Part shown: one piece after another, positions 1 through 8,735 of the stretch
Position numbering within the stretch: the stretch's first letter is position 1
Layout of the letters: every line of letters starts with the position of its first letter
Assembly: GCF_019802045.1 (NCBI RefSeq)
Contig: NZ_JAHVHU010000002.1
Location: forward strand, 186,001 to 250,000
Length of the DNA: 64,000 nt
Direction: 5' to 3'
From: Membranihabitans marinus
GTDB lineage: Bacteria; Bacteroidota; Bacteroidia; Chitinophagales; Saprospiraceae
Made by a program: the position numbers and the translations under genes
Notes under the pieces: model-generated
The model's input: the letters and a program-made list of their open reading frames with translations, nothing else
The model's database searches: none
What the model was told of the DNA's origin: nothing

Positions 1-1392
1 AAAGAGGGTGAAGGGCATGTTACGCCCCAAATGATAGACCATGGAAGTTCAGACAATTGCATCATCGTAGATAGGTGGTTGGAAGGAATGACCAACTACG
101 ACTGTGGTGTTGCCGGCGAGCATGAAGTGGTGCTCAAAGTTAAAGATCAGAGTGGGAATGTCGGAAGTGCCAACGCTTTCGTGACCGTGAAGTTCTATGA
201 ACCGAATTTTTCAAATATCCATGGTGTAGCCAACGGTGATACGATCCACCGGGTCGACTGTCAGGTTCCCTGGGATATATCGTTTAGTGATCTGGTGGAC
301 TACAGGACCATTACCCGGCACGGAAGCACATCTACTCAGGTATACAAAGAAGACCTGCCAGAAAATGCCCCCTGGGGGATGTATGCATTGTGGCGATATG
401 AATATGTGGTGAAAGATGCTTGCTATCACACCTATACATTCAATTACTACCTGGCATTGTATGATCTGGCGCCACCGGTCTTTCAGAACTTCCCGAGTGA
501 CACGGTGGTCGCAAAACCGGCCGATGTACCGCCGGTGGATATGGAGGTGAAAATCATCGATGTGTGTCAATATGTGGTGTGGGATACGGTGGTGACTATG
601 CCCGTCCTCCATCCTGAGCGTGGAGATACCCTGGGGTATACCCGTCGCTGGATGGCGCGGGATCCCTCGGGACATGAGAGCTTCAGGGATCAGATGATTT
701 GGCTGGGTTCAGGAGACCGGAACCTGTATAGCCTGATCACCGGACGTATAGCGGACAAAGATCACCTGACCACTGCCCGATTTGCCGGAGAGGCCGGTAC
801 GAATGGTTTGCCCGTGAGTTTGTATCGATTGGATACAGATGCTGGTATGAGAACCCGAGTCAGCTCCTGGACAACAGGGGATTGGTTGGGCGCACAAGGT
901 ACTTACTATTTTGTTCCTGAACTCCCGGGGATGTATCAGGTGAAGATCGATACAGCGATCTGCCTGGTCGATACGCTGAAGTTTAACAGATCACTGTGGT
1001 CCGATACGCTATCTGTGGCAGCCGGAGAATCGTTGTATCAGGGATGGATTATTAGGCACGAATGTGTGGATGCGGAACCGACAGAGACGGATGAAACTCA
1101 ATCCTTGGCAAAGGCAGCTGTGCCGGATCAATTCATCCAAAATCAAATCCCCTCAGATAAAGCGTGGCGTGTCTATCCCAATCCCGCAAAAGGTTATTTG
1201 CGACTGGACATCAACACTGATGATCAGCTCAGCTATCGAATCTACGATGCACTGGGTCGTTCTGTGAAATCCGGCGTCTGTCAACTCGGTCAAACGATTG
1301 ATGTTCGTGGCTTGAATTCCGGAATGTATCATCTGCAGCTGCAGGATCAGAAGGAGCTGTTGGGTACGAAAAGAGTGTTGTTGATGGAATAG
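1..1392 (+). CDS. Type IX-secreted multidomain protein, C-terminal part (5' end outside window)
   Basis: The reading frame is open from base 1, so the gene starts left of the window; the first internal ATG is at 31. The visible ~460 residues are beta-rich, with Ig/HYR-like stretches (LKVKDQSGNVGSA, a typical Ig-like strand pattern) and few recognisable enzyme motifs. The last ~75 residues form a type IX secretion sorting domain: the WRVYPNPAKG start, then a YRIYDALGRSV strand, an LNSGMYHLQL strand and a short terminal KRVLL strand. Such tails send large adhesin-like or enzyme proteins across the outer membrane, where they are anchored or released. The precise role is unknown because the N-terminal domains are missing. 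No terminator with a clear U-run follows; the next 690 bases are repeat-rich and non-coding. Confidence 0.85.
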   Translation, partial: KEGEGHVTPQMIDHGSSDNCIIVDRWLEGMTNYDCGVAGEHEVVLKVKDQSGNVGSANAFVTVKFYEPNFSNIHGVANGDTIHRVDCQVPWDISFSDLVDYRTITRHGSTSTQVYKEDLPENAPWGMYALWRYEYVVKDACYHTYTFNYYLALYDLAPPVFQNFPSDTVVAKPADVPPVDMEVKIIDVCQYVVWDTVVTMPVLHPERGDTLGYTRRWMARDPSGHESFRDQMIWLGSGDRNLYSLITGRIADKDHLTTARFAGEAGTNGLPVSLYRLDTDAGMRTRVSSWTTGDWLGAQGTYYFVPELPGMYQVKIDTAICLVDTLKFNRSLWSDTLSVAAGESLYQGWIIRHECVDAEPTETDETQSLAKAAVPDQFIQNQIPSDKAWRVYPNPAKGYLRLDINTDDQLSYRIYDALGRSVKSGVCQLGQTIDVRGLNSGMYHLQLQDQKELLGTKRVLLME

Positions 1393-1502
1393 ATTCTGAA
1401 TTGCATAATTTTGTTGGTTGCATTGTAAATATAGAAAATCATGAAACGCAATACTAGTGCTACAATTCATAGGTTGGATGCATTAACCCGGAAAATTCAT
1501 GG

Positions 1503-1629
1503 CTTTTGATTTATGCAGATGCAAGGAACCAAAATGTCCTCATTTTGGGTGGGTAGGATGAGAGAACCGACCTGTCCCCGTCTTGGCTGTGGGAGGGCTC
1601 TGTCCCGAGGATAATGTATGAATCAAAAG
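1503..1629. repeat. ~127-bp element bounded by imperfect 15-bp inverted repeats
   Basis: The left end CTTTTGATTTATGCA (1503-1517) is the reverse complement of the right end TGTATGAATCAAAAG (1615-1629) with 2 mismatches in 15. Inside lies a perfect 8-bp stem with a 4-base loop, CCAAAATG/CATTTTGG (1529-1548). No ORF of note and no obvious target-site duplication. It may be a decayed MITE or a structured RNA. It lies in the 1393-2078 gap between two convergent genes, which contains no credible gene. Confidence 0.45.
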
Positions 1630-1640
1630 TCAAACGTCAC

Positions 1641-1674
1641 CCAAAATTGGGCTAAGTAATATGCCCAATTTTGG
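1641..1674. repeat. Perfect 12-bp inverted repeat (hairpin)
   Basis: CCAAAATTGGGC (1641-1652) and GCCCAATTTTGG (1663-1674) pair perfectly around a 10-base loop. It sits between the convergent type IX cargo gene and the UspA-like gene, as a bidirectional terminator would, but neither strand has a U-run after the stem, so intrinsic termination is doubtful. It resembles the nearby 8-bp hairpin at 1529-1548, which shares the CCAAAAT start. Confidence 0.5.
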
Positions 1675-1768
1675 AATTTAAGCGATAGTTACATTGTGTA
1701 TTATGTGTTATAATAGATTGACGTGGTGGATAAAGCGTATTAGCGCTCTAAATGTAGATTCTAAGCAG

Positions 1769-1921
1769 ACCTGCAGCGCAGGTTGAAGTTTATTAGCAAC
1801 GGTTATTGTCAAAATATCGACCTCAGAGAGGTCCTAGTGTATGCTTAAACATTGCGACTTCTCCGAAGTCGAAGAACACTGCAAAACCATCTGCTAACAT
1901 AGTTATGACCTCTCCGAGGTC
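1769..1921. repeat. Array of four short 6-3-6 palindromes
   Basis: Four hairpin units lie in 153 bases: ACCTGC-AGC-GCAGGT (1769-1783), GACCTC-AGA-GAGGTC (1819-1833), CGACTTC-TCC-GAAGTCG (1855-1871) and GACCTC-TCC-GAGGTC (1907-1921). The stems differ, but each keeps perfect pairing and a 3-base loop, as if stems had changed in a compensatory way. The array lies in the 3' gap between convergent genes, the usual location of REP/BIME-type elements. Short ORFs across it are not credible. Confidence 0.7.
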
Positions 1922-2078
1922 TATTGTTTCAAGCATAAATAGAGCTTTTATTTGCGCTAAAGAGGTACAAGCTGGGGATGGGTGCATGAGATAATACCTA
2001 TAGATTATTTATGATTTGCAGCACTAGATGTATAATCGGCTGTATACCCTTGTCCTCTTCTCCTCAGTAAATCTTTTA

Positions 2079-2894
2079 TTAAGAAAATACCAATAGCGGT
2101 GCTTTGTTTTGCTCGAGGAATTTCCGGGTCACGCTGGAATGATAAATGCGCTCCCAAAACGGCCGGTTGGGTTTGTAAACCGCCAGCAAATCCATGGATT
2201 TCTTTTCCAAAAAGGAAAGGATGCCTTCTTCGATCGATTTGGCACCAGTGACCGTGAACTCCATACCTGGAAAAGGTTTGTCCTGGATCGTGGTGGATAC
2301 CTGGTTCTTGTCCGAAGAAATATGAATCATGTGAATGTCTGGTTTTTCGACCATACCCACGAATTCATGGAGCCATTTCAGGGCTTTTAGTTCTCTTTCC
2401 TTCATCTCATCCCCCACTTTCATTTGAGTGGGGAATAATATATCGTCAAAGTCTGTAAATTTCAAACCATTGGGAATGGCCAATACCGGGATTTTTGATT
2501 TTTGGATGGTATGAGCGGTTGTGGTTCCAATCAGGCGTTCAAAAAAGCTGTATTTTTGCCGGAGTGCCATCACGATGAGCATGGCATTGGATTTTTCCGC
2601 CATTTCTGAAATTTCAGTGGAGGGATAGGTCCCGTGAATGGCATATTTCTCGCCTTGATTTTCTTTTGGGAGCTCATCTAGCATTTTAACCAGATGGCGA
2701 TTTACGGCTGACTCCCGTTCTTTAATCATCCCCATGACCGCATTGGAAGCCAGGGTAGTGGCAGTAGGAATCGGTATATCAAATACATGAATGACGTTGA
2801 CTTTCATCGGGTATTTGTCGATCATGGCTTTGACGAATTGAAAAGAATTGCGGGAGCTTTCAGAAAAGTCAGTAGCGAAAAGTAGGTTTTTCAT
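2079..2894 (-). CDS. Universal stress protein, tandem UspA domains
   Basis: A 271-residue cytoplasmic protein with two Usp folds, at roughly residues 1-140 and 145-271, the normal length for Bacteroidota tandem Usps. The N-terminus KNLLFATDFSESSRNSF is the classic Usp beta1/alpha1. The first domain ends in IGTTTAHTIQKSKIPVLAIP, resembling the nucleotide-binding loop and last strand of Usps. The second domain is more divergent and ends HSSVTRKFLEQNKAPLLVF. Usps bind ATP or act as stress-linked partners; the ligand here is unknown. It is a single gene with its own 217-bp upstream gap, and the start ATG is at 2892-2894. Confidence 0.85.
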   Translation of the reverse strand: MKNLLFATDFSESSRNSFQFVKAMIDKYPMKVNVIHVFDIPIPTATTLASNAVMGMIKERESAVNRHLVKMLDELPKENQGEKYAIHGTYPSTEISEMAEKSNAMLIVMALRQKYSFFERLIGTTTAHTIQKSKIPVLAIPNGLKFTDFDDILFPTQMKVGDEMKERELKALKWLHEFVGMVEKPDIHMIHISSDKNQVSTTIQDKPFPGMEFTVTGAKSIEEGILSFLEKKSMDLLAVYKPNRPFWERIYHSSVTRKFLEQNKAPLLVFS

Positions 2895-3111
2895 AATTTA
2901 GATGTTCGTTTTATAAGAGTGCTTTTTTCTTTGGATATATGATAACAAAATTTACGAAAAATAAGTTGAATGATTTCATTTAAATTATTTTAGACTGCCT
3001 TCATACGTGCAATAGCGAATATCCAAATCGGGCATATTTTTCCGTTGCACTGCACACGATGGAAATATTCTATTTCTTATTGATCCTTCAATGGCTCCGT
3101 TTCAGAGTGGT

Positions 3112-4098
3112 TTATCTGTAAACATCCACCGACAAACGATGGTACTTTTTGCGATACGCCAACGGTGTCAGACCAGTAATTTTCTTAAAGACGTTCCGGA
3201 ATGATTTGGGATCTGAATACCCGGAATCGTACATGACTTCGGTCACATTCTTCCGGGAAGATTCAAAACTGCGTTTGGCTGCCTCTACTTTGACTCGCTG
3301 GTGATATTGAATGATCGTATTATCCGTTGCTTTCTTAAACCTGCGTTCAAAACTTCGGCGGCCTAAGGTCACCATTCGGGCCAACATGTCTACGGTTATT
3401 TTATCTTGATAATTATGCTCAATGTATTCCTGTGCCTGTTTAATGGCCCTATCGTTGTGATCTTTCTGACCGGTGAACATCATAAACGCAGCTTGACTCT
3501 CCCGACTGATGTCAATTGCAAAATATTTGGACGCTAGTATTGCTGTCTCCCGGTTTGTATATTTTTCCAGCAGATACAATAAGAGATTCCACAGAGAATT
3601 GGCTCCGCCACTAGAATATATGTTGTCCTGTTCTGTGATGACTCCGCCATCAACAATATCCACCTCAGGAAATCGCTCCTTGAATTCTTTGTAGTAAGCC
3701 CAATGCGTCGAGCATTTTTTACCGTTCAGCAATCCTGTGGAAGCCAATAAAAAAGCTCCTACGCACAGCGAAGCGACTTCTGCACCGTTGTTGTATTGAT
3801 CTCTGATCCAGGGGATATACTCATTATTTAGTTTAATAGCCTTTGTTATATCACCAAAAATGGGTGGAATGATCACCAGATCGTATTGTTCGGTATCCCC
3901 CAAAAGGCGGTCTGTGGAAATAGAATACACGCCATCCTGCACTTTGACCTCATTGTTTTTTCCCACTAGTTGAACCTGGAACACAGGGTTTTTACCGGCG
4001 CTGTGTAAAAATTGATTGGCTGTAGTAAATAAATAACGGGGACCCGTCACCCCCTCGGCCACAGCTCTTTCGGGAACCAGAATAGCAATTTTTTTCAT
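3112..4098 (-). CDS. GlxA-like transcriptional regulator (DJ-1/PfpI + AraC HTH)
   Basis: A 328-residue regulator. The N-terminal ~190 residues form a DJ-1/PfpI-type class I amidotransferase fold, with VASLCVGAFLLASTGLL as the nucleophile-elbow region and a later SSGGANSLWNLLLYL segment. The C-terminal ~100 residues are an AraC/XylS double helix-turn-helix (VDMLARMVTLGRRSFERRFKK, then DSGYSDPKSFRNVFKKITGLTPLAYRKKY). Proteins of this layout are DNA-binding activators in which the DJ-1 domain probably senses a ligand or is degenerate. It is the last gene of a three-gene operon: the DUF1697 stop codon directly abuts this ATG (TAA-ATG). It may control this operon or the divergent AHSA1/VOC genes; that is inference. 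Confidence 0.88.
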   Translation of the reverse strand: MKKIAILVPERAVAEGVTGPRYLFTTANQFLHSAGKNPVFQVQLVGKNNEVKVQDGVYSISTDRLLGDTEQYDLVIIPPIFGDITKAIKLNNEYIPWIRDQYNNGAEVASLCVGAFLLASTGLLNGKKCSTHWAYYKEFKERFPEVDIVDGGVITEQDNIYSSGGANSLWNLLLYLLEKYTNRETAILASKYFAIDISRESQAAFMMFTGQKDHNDRAIKQAQEYIEHNYQDKITVDMLARMVTLGRRSFERRFKKATDNTIIQYHQRVKVEAAKRSFESSRKNVTEVMYDSGYSDPKSFRNVFKKITGLTPLAYRKKYHRLSVDVYR

Positions 4099-4635
4099 TT
4101 AGATCAGTTTCTTACCAATTCGTTCTATCGTTTTCCAGTTGCGGGTAGTGATCTCAGTTCCGTAAAAGTCTTCAAGAGTGGCCATTGCTTTAGGTGTTTT
4201 TGATGCGGCCAAATCCAGTACACTCAAGAGCATCCCATTTCTTTTTGCTAATATTTTAAAAGACTGGTCAGGAGCATACCATGGCAGTCCAATACTGGAA
4301 TCTTGATCTTTCCATAAAAATGAAACATAAAATCGGATATCTTTTGTGATTTCTTCGTCTTTGAAGGGGTTGTTTTTCAACAAATCACGTACGGAGTCGG
4401 CCTCCACCACAACCACAGGAACAGGAAAACCAAACCGGTCCTCAAGCTGTCGGGAAATTTTATTTGCAACGGGCTTTTTCTCAGATTTAAAAATAATGTT
4501 CCCTGAATTGAGAATAGTGGTAATTTCTTGGTAGCCAAGCTTTTTAATTTCTTCTCTTAACTCAGCCATGGGCACTTTGTGATGACCTCCGACATTGATG
4601 CCACGGAGAAAAACTACGTGCTTTTTATCGTTCAT
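4099..4635 (-). CDS. DUF1697 family protein
   Basis: A 178-residue protein with the DUF1697 hallmark N-terminus (VVFLRGINVGGHHKVPMAELRE) followed by the LNSGNIIFKS segment. The length matches the family, which has no established biochemical role; members are small cytoplasmic proteins often found near VOC and AraC genes. It overlaps the upstream VOC gene by 11 bases and abuts the downstream regulator, so it is almost certainly translated from the same mRNA. Confidence 0.88.
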   Translation of the reverse strand: MNDKKHVVFLRGINVGGHHKVPMAELREEIKKLGYQEITTILNSGNIIFKSEKKPVANKISRQLEDRFGFPVPVVVVEADSVRDLLKNNPFKDEEITKDIRFYVSFLWKDQDSSIGLPWYAPDQSFKILAKRNGMLLSVLDLAASKTPKAMATLEDFYGTEITTRNWKTIERIGKKLI

Positions 4636-4993
4636 GACTCAAAAGATTTAAAGTGACTCCATTAGGATCCATAACAAAGAAACGCCGTACACCCCAGGCT
4701 TCATCAGTAATGGGATAAACGATATCGATTTTCTGTATCAATCCACGTTCATATAATCTATCAACATCCGCAACTTCGAACGATAGAAATATTGCACTGT
4801 TGTCCAATGGTTTTTTATGGTCATTCTGAAAAATGGACAACTGTGCTGTTGGGTTGACGCTGGATGCAAATGTCAATATCCACCCCATATCCATAACCAG
4901 GTCCATTTCTAGAAATTCTGTGTAAAACTGCTTACTTCGCTCCAACTCATCAGAATATATGTTGGGGACAATGCGGCGAATAGAATTAGTCAT
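4625..4993 (-). CDS. VOC (glyoxalase/bleomycin-resistance fold) protein
   Basis: A 122-residue single VOC domain: RRIVPNIYSDELERSKQFYTEFLEMDL is the first beta-alpha-beta unit, and the C-terminus RRFFVMDPNGVTLNLLSH is the DPxGxxL strand typical of the fold. VOC proteins bind a metal and modify or sequester small electrophiles or antibiotics; the substrate cannot be read here. It is the first gene of the VOC-DUF1697-GlxA-like operon, with 187 bp separating it from the divergent AHSA1 gene, so that gap probably contains both promoters. Confidence 0.87.
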   Translation of the reverse strand: MTNSIRRIVPNIYSDELERSKQFYTEFLEMDLVMDMGWILTFASSVNPTAQLSIFQNDHKKPLDNSAIFLSFEVADVDRLYERGLIQKIDIVYPITDEAWGVRRFFVMDPNGVTLNLLSHER

Positions 4994-5180
4994 TCATTTA
5001 GTTTGAGAACATCTTAGTCAGTAGCTGAAAAAATTATCATTATAATAGCTAACGACTAATTTTACATTTGGATTGTATCATTTGCGACGGAATCACCCCT
5101 GGTTTTCGCCGTTTTAACACCCTAAATATCTGAAATTTAATCCTCATATTTGTAAGGAATTAAAAATTAAATCTATAGGT

Positions 5181-5594
5181 ATGGAGAGAATAACCATCAA
5201 GAATACTGTAAATGCACCCATTCATAAAGTATGGAAGCTTTGGACATCCCCTGGACACATCGTAAAATGGAACGCCGCCTCGGAAGACTGGCATACAACC
5301 CGTGCTGAGAATGACCTCCGGGCTGGTGGAAAGTTTCTTTCCAGGATGGAAGCTAAGGATGGTAGTTTTGGATTCGACTTTTCAGGTGTCTATGACGTTG
5401 TGATTCCTGAAAAACGGATTACCTACACCTTGGGTGATGGTCGGAACGTGGAAGTCGATTTTACTGATAAAAACGGTGAAACCGAAATTGTAAGCACTTT
5501 TGATCCTGATAGTCAAAACACCATGGAACAGCAACTGGGCGGTTGGCAGGCTATTTTGGATAGTTTTAAAAGATATGCGGAAAATATTCACTGA
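5181..5594 (+). CDS. SRPBCC/AHSA1-type protein
   Basis: A 137-residue START-like (AHSA1) protein. The N-terminus ITIKNTVNAPIHKVWKLWTSPGHIVKWN is the family signature, followed by the GGKFLSRMEAKDGS beta hairpin and a C-terminal helix QLGGWQAILDSFKRYAE. These proteins form a helix-grip cavity for a hydrophobic ligand and commonly occur beside VOC genes. It is followed 61 bp later by a tandem VOC gene on the same strand, probably in one operon. Confidence 0.87.
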   Translation: MERITIKNTVNAPIHKVWKLWTSPGHIVKWNAASEDWHTTRAENDLRAGGKFLSRMEAKDGSFGFDFSGVYDVVIPEKRITYTLGDGRNVEVDFTDKNGETEIVSTFDPDSQNTMEQQLGGWQAILDSFKRYAENIH

Positions 5595-5655
5595 AAATAT
5601 GAAAAAGAGAACGATATCAGGGAACTCAGGTGAAAAGAAATAAAAAAAGGTCAAC

Positions 5656-6585
5656 ATGAAGAGTATCAATTCATCCCAAAAAATCACTCCATTTCTTTGG
5701 TATAATAACCAGGCAGAAGCGGCTATGAATTTTTACGTGTCTGTTTTCCCTAACTCGGAAATTCTTCTGGAAAAAAGATGGTCGGAGAAATCGCCGTTTC
5801 CCAAAGAAAGTACAGTGCCGGGGACGATACAGCAGGGAGTCTTTACCATAGATGGATTTCAGGTGTATGCCTTCGATGCTGGCCCCACCTTTAGTTTCAA
5901 CCCTTCTATTTCCTTCTATACTGTTTTCGAAACCAGTCGGAAGTTGGATGAGACTTGGAATAAACTTATGGATGGGGGGCAGGTTTTGATGCCCCTGGAT
6001 CGCTACGACTGGAGCGATCGATATGGTTGGATCACAGACCGTTACGGGATGTCCTGGCAGCTGAGCCTGGGTCAATTAAGTGATGTTGGTGGTCAGCGGA
6101 TCACTCCACTTGTCATGTATTCAGGAGCTCAACAGGGCCATGCAGAAGAAGCACTGAGCCACTATCTGTCCATTTTTAAAAATTCGTCTTTAGATGGAAT
6201 AACCCGATACGAAGGGGACGAACAAGGTCCCGAAGGAATGGTAAAGCATGCCCAATGCCATCTGGCAGGACAGCCCTTTATGCTGATGGACAATGGCACT
6301 GATTCCAATATTCCCTTTACCGAAGCTATTTCTTTTTATGTGAATTGCAAGGATCAGACCGAAGTGGACCACTATTGGGAAAGCTTTACCAATGAAGGAA
6401 AGGAGTCCGTCTGCGGTTGGCTCAAAGATAAATACGGTGTGTCCTGGCAGATCGTACCTGATTTTCTGACTGATAAAATGCGGGGGGATGCACCTGAAAA
6501 GCAACAACGAATGATGGATGCTATTCTCCAAATGAAGAAACTGGATGTGGAAGTTTTGAAGAAGAAGTTTAATGGTGTACGATGA
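5656..6585 (+). CDS. Tandem PhnB-like VOC protein
   Basis: A 309-residue protein with two PhnB/3-demethylubiquinone-methyltransferase-like VOC domains. The first is at ~5-140 (QKITPFLWYNNQAEAAMNFY, ending DRYGMSWQLSL). The second is at ~148-290 (QRITPLVMYSGAQQGHAEEA, ending DKYGVSWQIVP). The duplicated RYG/KYG-SWQ ends show internal duplication. Single-domain relatives are ~150 residues, so this is a fusion of two. Function is unknown; it is probably cytoplasmic and metal-binding or degenerate. It lies in an apparent operon with the AHSA1 gene and has its own start ATG at 5656. Confidence 0.87.
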   Translation: MKSINSSQKITPFLWYNNQAEAAMNFYVSVFPNSEILLEKRWSEKSPFPKESTVPGTIQQGVFTIDGFQVYAFDAGPTFSFNPSISFYTVFETSRKLDETWNKLMDGGQVLMPLDRYDWSDRYGWITDRYGMSWQLSLGQLSDVGGQRITPLVMYSGAQQGHAEEALSHYLSIFKNSSLDGITRYEGDEQGPEGMVKHAQCHLAGQPFMLMDNGTDSNIPFTEAISFYVNCKDQTEVDHYWESFTNEGKESVCGWLKDKYGVSWQIVPDFLTDKMRGDAPEKQQRMMDAILQMKKLDVEVLKKKFNGVR

Positions 6586-6610
6586 TGAGTGAACAAGCTC
6601 CATTTTCTCA

Positions 6611-6745
6611 ACTTTAACCACGGAGTCCACTGAGAAGACACCAGGTGCACTTAGTCTTCATTGAGCTATTTGTATTTGGCTGATGTTTAATTTGGTTGCT
6701 TTTTAACCATGGGGCCTTCAATCGACCTGTGAGCCTCTGCGAACA
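6611..6745. repeat. Degenerate dispersed-repeat relic (ACCACGGAGTCCACTGAG type)
   Basis: The string AACCACGGAGTCCACTGAGA (starting at 6616) and, ~110 bases later, TGTGAGCCTCTGCGAAC (6729-6745) resemble the two inverted halves of ACCACAGAG/CTCTGTG repeats that I recall from many environmental bacteria. Pairing between the halves has mostly decayed. It is non-coding, in the gap between two convergent genes. The family attribution is from memory. Confidence 0.3.
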
Positions 6746-6802
6746 GCTATCATTACATTTTTTCCGGAAATCAATGAAGGGTAACTAAACGTTGACGATA
6801 AA

Positions 6803-6826
6803 GCCCAAATGTCATTATATTTGGGC
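6803..6826 (-). terminator. Hairpin terminator of the epimerase operon
   Basis: A perfect 8-bp stem GCCCAAAT/ATTTGGGC with an 8-base loop lies 43 bases after the stop of the epimerase gene. Read on the minus strand the stem is followed by CTTTAT, a weak U-rich tail. It could also serve the convergent VOC gene. Confidence 0.45.
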
Positions 6827-6868
6827 AGTTATCGAAAAGGAATATTTTTGACCTCTTTGTAGCTAAAT

Positions 6869-7723
6869 TTATTGAGTATTGTACTGTTCCGTCAGTCTTT
6901 TGATCAGCTTATACCCTTTTTCTGCTACTTCCCAGGGTGGTGAGTATTCTCTCCATACATTGATGGAATTGGCAAAGCCAATATCATTGCGGGTGAAGGC
7001 TTCTATGGTCAGCCAACCGTCATAGCCCACTTCGGCTAAGGTCTCAAATGTTTCTTCGAATGGAATATGTCCTTCGCCGGGGGTGCCCCGGTCGTTTTCA
7101 CTAATGTGTACGTGACCCAGTTGTGGAGCTATTTTTCGGATCGCTTCCGGGATGTTTTTTTCCTCAATGTTGGCATGGTGTGTATCGTAATGAGCCTGCA
7201 CATTGGGGTGATCCACCAGATCCAACAGCTTCTTCATCTGATCCATGGTGTTCACCAGGTAACACTCAAATCGATTGATGGCCTCCGGGGTTAATAAAAC
7301 ACCGGCTCCATCGGCATATTCTCCCGCCTGGCGCAAGATTTCTGCGCTTCGTAGATAGTCAATATCTTCGGGCGCCTTGTTCTGAAAGGTAGCAAACGCT
7401 GAGTGAAATGGACCCGCGATAAGCTCACATCCCATATCGGAGGCCACATCTATTGCCCATTTCATCTGATCCAATGCGGCTTGCCGCACAGTGGGGTCGG
7501 AACTAATCGCATTGGTTTCTGGTCCCAGTCCGAGCACAGCAGTTATCTTCATTTCAGTACTCTGACAATGCTGACCAAATTTTTTATAGAGCTCGGGGTC
7601 ATCTGACCCATAAAAAAATTCCACGCCGTCGTAGCCTATTTCTTTAAGCCGATCCACAATGGGGAAGACGTCTTCTTCCACAGAAGCGGACCACGCCAAC
7701 AGGTTAAATCCAATCTTATTCAT
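6869..7723 (-). CDS. Sugar phosphate isomerase/epimerase (D-tagatose 3-epimerase-like TIM barrel)
   Basis: A 284-residue AP-endonuclease-2/xylose-isomerase-like TIM barrel. The four expected metal ligands of ketose 3-epimerases are visible: Glu147 (LTPEAINRFE), Asp180 (AHYDTHHANIEE), His206 (GHVHISENDRG) and Glu241 (LTIEAF). The motif and length (~285-295) fit the D-tagatose/D-psicose/L-ribulose 3-epimerase branch, which interconverts ketose C3 epimers in the cytoplasm; the actual sugar is unknown. The start overlaps the end of the ThuA-like gene by 8 bases, so the two are translationally coupled. With the MFS gene upstream it forms an import-and-isomerise unit beside the SusCD genes. Confidence 0.85.
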   Translation of the reverse strand: MNKIGFNLLAWSASVEEDVFPIVDRLKEIGYDGVEFFYGSDDPELYKKFGQHCQSTEMKITAVLGLGPETNAISSDPTVRQAALDQMKWAIDVASDMGCELIAGPFHSAFATFQNKAPEDIDYLRSAEILRQAGEYADGAGVLLTPEAINRFECYLVNTMDQMKKLLDLVDHPNVQAHYDTHHANIEEKNIPEAIRKIAPQLGHVHISENDRGTPGEGHIPFEETFETLAEVGYDGWLTIEAFTRNDIGFANSINVWREYSPPWEVAEKGYKLIKRLTEQYNTQ

Positions 7724-8735
7724 AATCCTCTGGTTTTTTATCTTTCACAAATCCATTGAATCCGAACTCGGTCGGATCAAAAGTTCCGACCAAATTTACA
7801 TTTAATTCTTCTGTGATCTGATCTTCCATATGCAGGGACCAATACGCTGCATTGATTATCATCCGACGCAGATCGGCACTGACCAGGTCGGTAGCCGCCC
7901 CCATGGTCGTGGTGAACACCCGACCTTCTTTGCTGCCTGAATGATAAGTATATGTTTTTGTCCACGCTACCGGGATGATTGATTTTTTCCAATTGACTGG
8001 AGCTTCAGGAGTCATACCTGAAGTCGAAGCACCCCAGAGCAGGACCTCCGCTCCGTCCGGTATTTCTGTAATACCATATACATCCGTCGGGCCCCAAATG
8101 TCTTTGACTCCGTTAAGGACCGGGTGCTTGTTTCGTTCTGCCAATCCATCCACCAGGCCTCGTGTTCCCTCATGACCGTGGTGTCCATGATGGTTGATCC
8201 ATGTTTCTCCCAGGATTTTTTTTCCAAATCCACCTTCCCAACCGGACACTTTGCTATTGAAACTGTACTTGGCATAAGGGCTTGATGGATCGTCTAATTT
8301 AAAGGCGTGGGTGGCTGTTCGTAATCCGATTACGGGCTTACCGGCTTTCAAATAATCGTCAATGTACTTCATCTGATCATCAGGCAGACCGCGAAAGCGG
8401 GTTGCTATGATCATCAGGTCAGCGGTCTCCAAAGCTTTTAATCCCGGGATGTTTTTCTGATAATTCGGATCGATGCTCCCTGTTTCCGGATGAATAGCAA
8501 ATAATACCGTTGTCCGGAATCCATGGTGGTTGCTCAATATTTTAGCCAGCATAGGCAAACCTTCTTCTGAACGATATTCTTCATCTCCACTGATCAGGAC
8601 AACATGCTTTGAAGTCGTTTTACGATCCGGTTCAAAGGTGATAAAGTGCTTGCTGCTTTGACAATTAGCCATTAAAGACATAAATAGCATAGATGTCAGG
8701 ATCAGGCTTAGTTCTTTTATTTTAAGAAGGACCAT
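7716..8735 (-). CDS. ThuA-like domain lipoprotein
   Basis: About 339 residues from the chosen start at 8735. The upstream in-frame ATG at 8813 would add 26 residues in front of the signal peptide and is less likely. The chosen start gives a lipoprotein signal ending LMANC. The mature part is a ThuA-like (class I glutamine amidotransferase-like) fold: VVLISGDEEYRSEEGLPMLA, then LMIIATRFRGLPDDQM, KPVIGLRTATHAF and NHHGHHG. ThuA-like proteins are common in Bacteroidota and Planctomycete sugar gene clusters; some act in sugar oxidation or keto-sugar metabolism, but the reaction is not settled. The stop overlaps the epimerase start by 8 bases. Confidence 0.82.
   Translation of the reverse strand: MVLLKIKELSLILTSMLFMSLMANCQSSKHFITFEPDRKTTSKHVVLISGDEEYRSEEGLPMLAKILSNHHGFRTTVLFAIHPETGSIDPNYQKNIPGLKALETADLMIIATRFRGLPDDQMKYIDDYLKAGKPVIGLRTATHAFKLDDPSSPYAKYSFNSKVSGWEGGFGKKILGETWINHHGHHGHEGTRGLVDGLAERNKHPVLNGVKDIWGPTDVYGITEIPDGAEVLLWGASTSGMTPEAPVNWKKSIIPVAWTKTYTYHSGSKEGRVFTTTMGAATDLVSADLRRMIINAAYWSLHMEDQITEELNVNLVGTFDPTEFGFNGFVKDKKPEDYE

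Noticed and set aside
211-675. Minus-strand ORF of 154 codons
   Set aside because: Antisense to the type IX cargo gene, rich in His/Ile as expected for a shadow frame.
1806-1994. Plus-strand ORF of 62 codons
   Set aside because: It runs straight through three units of the palindrome array, so the codons are explained by the repeats.
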